Source: Bryobacterales bacterium (GTDB lineage: Bacteria; Acidobacteriota; Terriglobia; Bryobacterales; Bryobacteraceae). From it: a stretch of 5,139 nt of DNA. Made by a program: the position numbers and the translations under genes. Below, piece after piece: positions 1 through 5,139 of the stretch. Every line of letters starts with the position of its first letter. Position 1 is the stretch's first letter. Below the pieces are notes generated by a model. That model saw only the letters and a program-made list of their open reading frames with translations, did not search any database and was not told the DNA's origin. The stretch spans positions 13,701-18,839 of the forward strand of contig PLMF01000189.1 in the NCBI GenBank assembly GCA_003142355.1, written 5' to 3'.

Positions 1-998
1 ATGTGGAGCGTCCCGTGCAGATTCTGTTTGCCGGCAAAGCCCATCCTCGCGACGATGCCGGTAAGCAGTTGATCCAGCAGATCATCAGACTGGCGCAGCA
101 GAAAGAGTTCCGCCGCCGGCTGGTGTTTCTGGAAGACTACGATACGGCCATGGCGCGGTCCCTGGTCCAGGGCTCGGACATATGGCTCAACACTCCGCTG
201 CGGCCCGAGGAGGCCAGTGGAACCAGTGGCATGAAGGCGCTGCCCAACGGCGCCATCAACCTGAGCATCCTGGATGGATGGTGGGACGAAGCCTGGCGGG
301 ATGCGGCTGCCCAGAATCAGTTCGTGGGGTGGGCCATCGGACGCGGCGAGAACTATGCCAACGCCGAGTATCAGGACCAGGTGGAGTCTTCGGCCCTCTA
401 CGATTTGCTGGAACACGATATCGTTCCTGCTTTCTACGATCGCGGGGCCGATGGCGTGCCGCGGCGCTGGATCGCCAACATGAAAGGTTCCATCTCCCAC
501 TTGTGTCCGTCATTCAACATGCAACGGGTGGTCAAGCAGTACGCCGGCGCCTATGTGACGGCGCACGAGAGATACCAACGGTTGACGGCGGAAAAGTCGG
601 CGCGCGCCAAGGCGCTGGCGAACTGGGTTTCGCGCATGCGGGCGAATTGGGCCCAGGTCCGCGTCGAGCGCATTGCCGCGTTGGCGACCACGGAACTGGC
701 TGTCGGCAGCCAAATCCAGGTACGGGCGTGGATCCGGCTGGGGGCGATTCCCCGCGATGAAGTCGCGGCGGAGCTCTATCTGGGCCGGCTCGACTCGGGC
801 GGTGAAATCACGGGTGGCGTGGCGATTCCCATGCAACCGGCCGGGCAGAGCCCGGAAGGGCTTTGTATCTTCGAGGCGGCCGCGGTGCCGTGCAGCCGGA
901 GCGGTCTCCACGGCTACACGGTGCGGGTTTTGCCCTTCCACCCAGACGAGGCCAAGGCCTTCCTGCCCGGACTCATCACTTGGGCGGATGGGAAGTGA
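1..998 (+). CDS. glgP: Alpha-glucan (glycogen/maltodextrin) phosphorylase, C-terminal part, 5' end outside window
   Basis: Phosphorolysis of alpha-1,4-glucans to glucose-1-phosphate in the cytoplasm, using pyridoxal phosphate (GT35 family). The reading frame has codons beginning at base 3 and is open through the left edge; the GTG at 3 is almost certainly internal, since the text there (PVQILFAGKAHP) is mid-domain. Counting from that GTG: GKAHP at about 11-15, FLEDYD at 42-47, EASGTSGMK at 70-78 with Lys78 (bases 234-236) as the expected PLP Schiff-base lysine, then PNGAINLSILDGWWDEAW at 81-98. The DYD and GWWDEAW forms match the short alpha-glucan phosphorylase subfamily (usually about 820-860 residues, often with an N-terminal DUF3417) rather than the animal/E. 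coli type. Residues about 200-331 form the subfamily's C-terminal extension, ending in GLITWADGK. Roughly 40% of the protein is present. It stops with TGA at 996-998, overlapping the convergent phosphoesterase gene by 23 bases. No frameshift is seen. Preferred substrate (glycogen or maltodextrin) cannot be told. Confidence 0.95.
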   Translation, partial: VERPVQILFAGKAHPRDDAGKQLIQQIIRLAQQKEFRRRLVFLEDYDTAMARSLVQGSDIWLNTPLRPEEASGTSGMKALPNGAINLSILDGWWDEAWRDAAAQNQFVGWAIGRGENYANAEYQDQVESSALYDLLEHDIVPAFYDRGADGVPRRWIANMKGSISHLCPSFNMQRVVKQYAGAYVTAHERYQRLTAEKSARAKALANWVSRMRANWAQVRVERIAALATTELAVGSQIQVRAWIRLGAIPRDEVAAELYLGRLDSGGEITGGVAIPMQPAGQSPEGLCIFEAAAVPCSRSGLHGYTVRVLPFHPDEAKAFLPGLITWADGK

Positions 999-1833
999 GA
1001 CCGGCCATGCCCCACTCCGTTAGTTTCGTCATGCGGCCCTGGCCGCGCGGCGGACTTGCTTCCTGGATCTGAAAGTCGATGCCCTTGGCGCGTATTTCGA
1101 CCAACGCGTGTCCGAAAAACCAGCCGTCCTGGTAGAGTCCGGACAACCGGAGTTGCCCGCCCGAACTCGCCATTGAGACGTACGTCACGCCTTCGAGTTC
1201 GAGACGCAGCAGTTGGTGAACGTGTCCGGCGACCACGTACTGGACGCCGTACCGCCGGGCAAGTTGGTGCAACGCGAAGTTTGGATTCCGGAGCGCCACG
1301 TCGACGATCCAGGATGGCCGGTGCATGACGATCATCTTCACCGGCTGCCCGGCATGGGCTTTCAAGTCCGCTTCCAGGAAGACCAACTCCTGGGCCGGCA
1401 GTTCCTCGGACCGGCTGTTGTCCAGGATCGTGAAATGCGCCCGTCCGTAATCGAAACTGTAGTGCAGTGGGTGTGCGGCATACTGCCGGAACAGCCGCTC
1501 CGATGCCGGAGACCAGACGTCATGATTGCCGGGCGCGAGATAGAGTGGATAGCGCGAGAAAAGCCGGAGAATCCGTCCGGCTTCACGCCACTCTGCTTCC
1601 GCGGTGGCGTCGCTCATCCCCTGGATGGTGTCACCCACACCGACCACGAACGCGGGGCTTTCGGCCGCCACCTCCTCGCACACTTGCTCGTAGACGCCCC
1701 TTTGGGCTTCTCCCGTCTGGTCGCCCAGAATCGCGAAGCGGAAGGAATCGGGCGCCGGGGCAGCCGCTCCGACGGCAAGCAACGCCGCCACCAGAATCCA
1801 CCGACCCAGGTTCTTCATGAGGTTGTCGATCAC
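976..1833 (-). CDS. Exported calcineurin-like metallophosphoesterase
   Basis: Predicted binuclear-metal phosphoesterase acting outside the inner membrane; substrate unknown. Counting 285 residues from GTG at 1833, the calcineurin-like motifs come in order: FAILGDQTG (33-41, Asp38), GVGDTIQG (65-72, Asp68), PGNHD (101-105, Asn103-His104), VMHRP (169-173, His171) and AGHVHQ (202-207, His204 and His206). Motif I is GDQTG rather than GDxH, so one usual metal-binding histidine is replaced by Thr40. The N-terminus has a basic stretch (K7, R11) and a hydrophobic core WILVAALLAVGAAA (12-25) ending near APA, a likely Sec signal peptide without a lipobox cysteine. Two starts are plausible: GTG at 1833, 7 bases after the permease stop, or ATG at 1818 (MKNLGRWIL...), 22 bases after it. 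The ATG gives a more normal signal peptide and I prefer it biologically; neither has a strong Shine-Dalgarno. It is the last gene of the TRAP cluster, presumably co-transcribed. The family role is secure, the specific reaction is not. Confidence 0.9.
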   Translation of the reverse strand: MIDNLMKNLGRWILVAALLAVGAAAPAPDSFRFAILGDQTGEAQRGVYEQVCEEVAAESPAFVVGVGDTIQGMSDATAEAEWREAGRILRLFSRYPLYLAPGNHDVWSPASERLFRQYAAHPLHYSFDYGRAHFTILDNSRSEELPAQELVFLEADLKAHAGQPVKMIVMHRPSWIVDVALRNPNFALHQLARRYGVQYVVAGHVHQLLRLELEGVTYVSMASSGGQLRLSGLYQDGWFFGHALVEIRAKGIDFQIQEASPPRGQGRMTKLTEWGMAGLTSHPPK

Positions 1834-1840
1834 CCGGCGC

Positions 1841-3643
1841 TCACAGGCCCAGCCACTTCACGGGCAGCGTGGTCAGCTCGGGCACATAGGTGATGAGCAA
1901 CACCCCGGCCAGCAGGATCAAATAAAAGGGGAACGTCGCGCGATAAACGGCAACCATCGGCTGTTTGAAACGGTAGGCGGAGAGACAGAGGTTCATGCCG
2001 ATGGGAGGGGTGAGATATCCGAGTTCGAGGTTGGCGAGGAAGATGACGCCCATTTGCACTGGGTCGATGCCGAACTTCATGGCAATCGGGCGGATCAACG
2101 GGACCATCACGATGATGGCCGAGAACACGTCCATGAAGGAGCCCTTGATGAGCAGCACCACGTTGAGCAGCAGCAGGAAAACGTACTTGGAGTGGATGTT
2201 GACATCCACCCAATCGGTCAGCATGCCGGGAACATCTTTGATGGCGAGGTAGTAGGTGAGACCTTTGGCTACACCGATGATCATGAGCACGCCGCCCATC
2301 ACGGTGACGCACTCGAGGGCGATGCGGGGGAAATCGCGGTAGAGGGAAAACCCGCGCTTGACGAAGCATTCCACGATGAAGGAATAGACCACGGTAATGG
2401 CGCCGGCTTCCACCATGGTGCCGAATCCGCCGAAGAGGCCGACGATCACGAGCACCGGCACGGCGAGCTCCCACTTGGAGTCCCAGAGGGCCAGGCGCGC
2501 TTCGGTGAAGGAGAAGGTAGCGCGCGGCGCGCCGCTGCGCATGCCGTGAACCACGCCGAAGGCCGAGACCATGGCGACCATCAGCAGCCCGGGAACAAAG
2601 CCGCCCACGAAAAGCGCGTCGATGTGCACATTCTTGGCGTAGACGGCGTACAGGATCACCGGGAGGCTGGGCGGAAACAGCAGGCCGAGCGAGCCGGAGG
2701 CGTTGATCAGGCCGATGGAGAAGCGCTCCGAGTAGCGCGCCTTCATGAGCATCGGCAGCAGCAGGCCGCCCATGGAAACGATGGTGACGCCGGAGCCGGC
2801 CCAGGTGAAGATGGCGCAGCCGACGGCGGTAGTGATCGCGAGGCCGCCCGGCATCCAACCGAAAAAGGCGTTATAGACGCGCAACAGGCGCGTGCTGGCG
2901 CCGCCTTCCACCAGAAGGTAGCCGGCTAGCGTATACAGCGGCAGCGAGGGCAACACTTCCGAGACCATCAGGGAGTAGGCGTTATCCGGCACGACGGAGG
3001 CGGGTTGTCCGCAACCCCAGAGCAGCAGCAGGGCGACTCCGCCCAGAGTAGCGAAGATCGGCAGACCCAGGACGGCTCCGGCGAGGACCACGGGGATGCC
3101 GATCCATAAGGCGGCATTCCCTTCGGGCCTTCCCGCCAGTCCGAGAATCAAGGGAACCAGGAGGAATGCGGCGGCGGCCAGGCGCTGTTGCGTGCGGGGA
3201 CCGGCGCCCCGGATGGCGCGGATGGCGACCAGCAGAAGACCGAACGGCATGACGGCGGCGGGGACCCAGGTCTTGATTCCGAGGGCCAGTTCTTTTCCGC
3301 CGCTTCTTTCCAAAACGACGAACTGGTAGCTGGCCCAGCAAAGTGCGGCGGCGATGGCCGCGGTGAGGCCGCAGGCGAAGACGCGCACGGGGCCGACCCA
3401 CTTTTCGGGCAGAAACGTATTGGCGGACATGGAGAGCAGGCGGTCGCCGGAAGCGGCCAGGCCGGCTCCGAGGAAGGCCACACACAGCGTCAGTTGCTGC
3501 ACGAAGACCACCGAACCCGAAATTCCGGCGGTGCCCGCCAGGCGCGTCACCATGGCGATGCAGGGCAACAGCGACATCAAAGAGATCGCGGCAATCGACA
3601 GCCCTTTTTCCCCGGCTGAAAGAATGCGCCAGACGCGCGTCAT
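1841..3643 (-). CDS. dctQM: TRAP transporter permease, fused small (DctQ-like) and large (DctM) subunits
   Basis: Inner-membrane part of a TRAP secondary importer, which takes substrate from the periplasmic binding protein and is usually driven by a sodium gradient. At 600 residues it is longer than a lone DctM (about 425) and close to known fused QM permeases (about 600-640). Residues 1-150 carry about four hydrophobic segments (near 14-35, 45-64, 86-110, 126-146), as in DctQ, but little conserved sequence. A further hydrophobic segment (about 154-171) links to the DctM domain. DctM signatures follow: PLYTLAGYLLVEGG (235-248), GWMPGGLAI (262-270), GSLGLLFPPSLPVILYAVYA (317-336), SFMDVFSAIIVMVPLIRPIA (502-521), GIDPVQMGVI (525-534) and LGYLTPPIGMNL (541-552). 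The ATG start overlaps the binding-protein stop as ATGA (3640-3643), implying translational coupling; no strong Shine-Dalgarno is visible upstream. The stop TGA is at 1841-1843. The DctM assignment is firm; the DctQ assignment rests on position, length and hydrophobicity. Confidence 0.95.
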   Translation of the reverse strand: MTRVWRILSAGEKGLSIAAISLMSLLPCIAMVTRLAGTAGISGSVVFVQQLTLCVAFLGAGLAASGDRLLSMSANTFLPEKWVGPVRVFACGLTAAIAAALCWASYQFVVLERSGGKELALGIKTWVPAAVMPFGLLLVAIRAIRGAGPRTQQRLAAAAFLLVPLILGLAGRPEGNAALWIGIPVVLAGAVLGLPIFATLGGVALLLLWGCGQPASVVPDNAYSLMVSEVLPSLPLYTLAGYLLVEGGASTRLLRVYNAFFGWMPGGLAITTAVGCAIFTWAGSGVTIVSMGGLLLPMLMKARYSERFSIGLINASGSLGLLFPPSLPVILYAVYAKNVHIDALFVGGFVPGLLMVAMVSAFGVVHGMRSGAPRATFSFTEARLALWDSKWELAVPVLVIVGLFGGFGTMVEAGAITVVYSFIVECFVKRGFSLYRDFPRIALECVTVMGGVLMIIGVAKGLTYYLAIKDVPGMLTDWVDVNIHSKYVFLLLLNVVLLIKGSFMDVFSAIIVMVPLIRPIAMKFGIDPVQMGVIFLANLELGYLTPPIGMNLCLSAYRFKQPMVAVYRATFPFYLILLAGVLLITYVPELTTLPVKWLGL

Positions 3644-4713
3644 TTGGCTTTGCCTTTGACGGCACCCTTGGTGTCGACCTTCGCCGGAGTCCCGACCGGA
3701 TGCTGTGTCCGGTATTCGTCGCGCAGACGCTGGACCTCGTCAAACAGGTCGGCCGGCACCATCTTGCCTTTCATCTTGGGGTAGATGGCCTCGGTCTGCT
3801 GACGCCATTCGGCCAGGGCAGCCGGATCGAGGGTGGTGATGGTGAGTGCGCTGGAGCGCTTCCCCGGCTGTCCCTTCGTCATCGTCTGGAGGGCCCGCGC
3901 ATCCTGCGCGCGGATATCGTTCTTCAGGGCATCCCCGGACTTGCGGGCCGCGGCCAGCATGGGGCCGCGCTGTGCGGCCGGGACCCTCTCCCAGGTGGCC
4001 TTCGAGACGATGGTCGCTCCGAGCAAGGGCGCCCATTTGACGTCGCACATGTATGCGGCCAGCTTGAAGAGCTGGGTGGTCTCCGCGTACAAGGCCGTCG
4101 TGGGCACGGCTTCGATGCCGTGGGTCTCGAGCTGCTGGACAATATCGGTGGAGGCCAGCGGCACCACGCGAAAGCCGTTAGCCTTCCAGAGATCCTCTTC
4201 CGTGGGGTAGCCGGCCCAGGTGAAGAGCTTGAGCTTGCGCAGATCGTCCAGCCGGTGAACCGGTTTGGTAGAGAAGAACTGAACCCAGCCGGCGTCGCCC
4301 CAATTGAGCACCAGGTAGCCTTTGTCTTCGATTCTCTTTTCGAGTTTCGGAGCGATACGGTCGCGCACGAAATCCAGCTCTGCATAGTTGTCGAACATCA
4401 TGGGGATCTGGAGGGCCGCCACGCCCAGGTCGATATCGCCCAGGCCCGCGCTGGTCAGGCCCGCGGCCTGGATGGAGCCGGAGCGCAGCCTGCGGACGGC
4501 GTCCGGGTCGTCGCCCACCACGCCGCCGGCGCGGATCGACAAGTTCACATTGCCGCCCGAGATCTTCTTCCACTCGGCACCCATGTTCTCCATCACCTTG
4601 TACCATTCCGAGTCGGTGGGCGCCAGCGTGGCCATGATGATCTCGACCTTCTGGGCGCGGGCCGCCCCGGCGAGAACCGACAGAACCGCGCAGATAACGA
4701 TCGTCTTCCGCAT
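3640..4713 (-). CDS. dctP: TRAP transporter substrate-binding protein, DctP family (TatT-associated type)
   Basis: Periplasmic receptor that captures the solute and delivers it to the QM permease. The 357 residues begin with a Sec signal peptide (MRKTIVICAVLSVLAGAARA, likely cleavage after ARA at 18-20). Family landmarks: IIMATLAPTDSEW (25-37), GGVVGDDPDAVRRLRSGSIQAAGLTSAGLGDID (63-95), LQIPMMFDNYAELDFVRD (101-118), the hinge/helix region PVHRLDDLRKLKLFTWAGYPTEEDLWKANGF (151-181) and the VSKATWERVP region (237-245). In canonical DctP proteins the text near 161-164 reads LKIR, with Arg gripping the substrate carboxylate; here it is LKLF, so Phe164 replaces it, and the usual GVVDGQE stretch is GIEAVPTTAL (199-208). 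The C-terminus is a Lys/Ala/Gly-rich tail (about 343-357), probably disordered. The ATG start has an AGGAGG at 4718-4723, 4 bases upstream. It lies 9 bases after the T-component stop and overlaps the permease start by 4. Substrate unknown. Confidence 0.95.
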   Translation of the reverse strand: MRKTIVICAVLSVLAGAARAQKVEIIMATLAPTDSEWYKVMENMGAEWKKISGGNVNLSIRAGGVVGDDPDAVRRLRSGSIQAAGLTSAGLGDIDLGVAALQIPMMFDNYAELDFVRDRIAPKLEKRIEDKGYLVLNWGDAGWVQFFSTKPVHRLDDLRKLKLFTWAGYPTEEDLWKANGFRVVPLASTDIVQQLETHGIEAVPTTALYAETTQLFKLAAYMCDVKWAPLLGATIVSKATWERVPAAQRGPMLAAARKSGDALKNDIRAQDARALQTMTKGQPGKRSSALTITTLDPAALAEWRQQTEAIYPKMKGKMVPADLFDEVQRLRDEYRTQHPVGTPAKVDTKGAVKGKAK

Positions 4714-4717
4714 CTCT

Positions 4718-4723
4718 CCTCCT
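4718..4723 (-). promoter_or_regulatory. Shine-Dalgarno AGGAGG for the dctP-like gene
   Basis: Reading the minus strand, TAAGGAGGAGAG directly precedes the ATG at 4713-4711. The AGGAGG core leaves 4 bases to the start codon, and the G-rich run extends to slightly closer alternative pairings. The core overlaps by one base the TAA stop (4725-4723) of the preceding T-component gene. It is the strongest ribosome binding site in the window, fitting the higher amount of binding protein that such importers need relative to the permease, which relies on an ATGA overlap instead. The expression argument is inference. Confidence 0.8.
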
Positions 4724-5139
4724 TATTGTTGTTTCGGCGCTGTTTCTAAGAACAGATCGTCGACATGCTTCAGCAACCAGCGGGCGCGGCGTTGCGCGAC
4801 CAGGTTGGCCAGGCGGTTGTCCAGGTCCGCATCGGGATCCACAGCCAGGGCTTTTTCCAGCAGCGATTGGAACTCGGCCTTGTCCTGGGCCGGCACGCAG
4901 GCGTTTTCGGCGAACGAGACGTAGGTGCCGGCGCGCTTGCCTTGGGAAATCTTCAGTGCGCGCTCGAAGTGCTGGCGCATGAGCTTCTGTTGCTCCTCCG
5001 GCTTGACGCCGCTGTGCGCGGCCTCCAAAGTGATCAAGAACTCAGGTACCACGCCGGCGTCGAAGTTCTCATCCAACTCCGCCACGCGGCGCACAATGGT
5101 CTCCACCAACGGCAGCTCCGCGATGAGCTCGGGGCTGGT
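4723..5139 (-). CDS. TRAP transporter T-component (TatT family) protein, C-terminal part, 5' end outside window
   Basis: TatT proteins are helical, TPR-like partners of a TRAP binding protein; the studied example is the Treponema pallidum Tp0956/Tp0957 pair, where the T-protein forms a trimer and engages the P-protein. The name is unrelated to twin-arginine export. The frame is open through the right edge, so the TTG at 5109 is probably internal; 138 residues are visible. Diagnostic text includes LPLVETIVRRVAELDENF, then EEQQKLMRQHFERALKISQGKRAGTYVSFAENACVPAQDKAEF, a LLEKALAVDPDADLDNRLANLVAQRRARWLLKHVDDLFL block and a short polar tail. The helix pairs with FERAL and LLEKALAVDP resemble TPR repeats, and the ending LAN-LVAQRRARWLL-DDLF matches the family's C-terminus. 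Any signal peptide or lipobox would lie outside the window. TAA stop at 4723-4725, 9 bases before the binding-protein start. Identification is supported by the immediate DctP and QM neighbours. Full-length members are around 250-320 residues, so about half is present. Confidence 0.88.
   Translation of the reverse strand, partial: TSPELIAELPLVETIVRRVAELDENFDAGVVPEFLITLEAAHSGVKPEEQQKLMRQHFERALKISQGKRAGTYVSFAENACVPAQDKAEFQSLLEKALAVDPDADLDNRLANLVAQRRARWLLKHVDDLFLETAPKQQ

Noticed and set aside
1..3. ATG at the very start of the window as a gene start
   Set aside because: It is out of frame with the phosphorylase, whose frame is open through the edge and already inside the catalytic domain.
841..855. 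Perfect 6-base stem CCGGGC-AGA-GCCCGG within the phosphorylase gene
   Set aside because: Internal to a clear coding region, no following T-run, and such short GC stems are expected by chance in DNA this rich in G and C.
1033..1046. Inverted repeat GCGGCC-CT-GGCCGC after the phosphorylase stop, considered as a terminator
   Set aside because: The loop would be only 2 bases, there is no T-run on either side, and it lies inside the phosphoesterase coding sequence.
1213..1893. Plus-strand open frame (226 codons) antisense to the phosphoesterase
   Set aside because: The minus strand carries five ordered metallophosphoesterase motifs; the plus-strand translation shows no family features and is a GC-driven shadow.
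1817..2929. Long plus-strand open frame (370 codons) antisense to the permease
   Set aside because: Its translation is a low-complexity His/Asp/Glu/Gly/Ala-rich string with no domain, as expected from the complement of hydrophobic GC-rich codons. The minus strand here encodes an unmistakable DctM protein.
4690..4713. Possible lipoprotein signal in the binding protein (cysteine at residue 8)
   Set aside because: The cysteine follows only seven residues, too few for a signal peptide, and the preceding residues are not a lipobox; an ordinary Sec cleavage after ARA fits better.
3700..4749. Plus-strand open frame (349 codons) antisense to the binding protein
   Set aside because: No recognisable motif and it mirrors the dctP-like gene exactly; the minus-strand gene has a signal peptide, a Shine-Dalgarno and family motifs.

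Overview
The window reads as GC-rich bacterial chromosome, tightly packed with five protein-coding genes and almost no intergenic DNA. The largest gaps between genes are 9 bases and 7 or 22 bases (depending on a start choice), so no stretch of 300 bases lacks a gene. I see no RNA gene, CRISPR array, insertion sequence, long repeat or convincing terminator. The gene content (an actinobacterial/acidobacterial-style short alpha-glucan phosphorylase, a T-component TRAP system and a secreted metallophosphoesterase with a GDxTG first motif) would fit an Acidobacteriota genome such as the Solibacter/Bryobacter group. That assignment is an inference from protein style, not proven here.

Layout. Bases 1-998 (+) hold the C-terminal part of an alpha-glucan (glycogen/maltodextrin) phosphorylase, including the pyridoxal-phosphate lysine motif; its N-terminus lies left of the window. 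It converges on, and overlaps by 23 bases, a minus-strand gene cluster that fills the rest of the window.

The minus-strand cluster, read from right to left in transcription order, is: (1) the C-terminal 138 residues of a TRAP transporter T-component (TatT family, helical TPR-like), cut by the right edge; (2) a DctP-family periplasmic substrate-binding protein; (3) a 600-residue fused DctQ-DctM membrane permease; (4) a signal-peptide-bearing calcineurin-like metallophosphoesterase. Junctions are a 9-base gap whose Shine-Dalgarno overlaps the preceding stop codon, a 4-base ATGA overlap, and a gap of 7 or 22 bases. This spacing is typical of one operon, whose promoter must lie beyond the right edge.

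How the genes may work together. Genes 1-3 form a complete tripartite-plus-T TRAP importer, a cation-coupled secondary transporter fed by a periplasmic binding protein. The binding protein lacks the arginine that most DctP proteins use to clamp a carboxylate, so the substrate is probably not a classical C4-dicarboxylate or sialic acid. The tailing exported phosphoesterase might release or process the substrate outside the inner membrane, but this is only a hypothesis from gene order. The phosphorylase is on the other strand and appears functionally unrelated.
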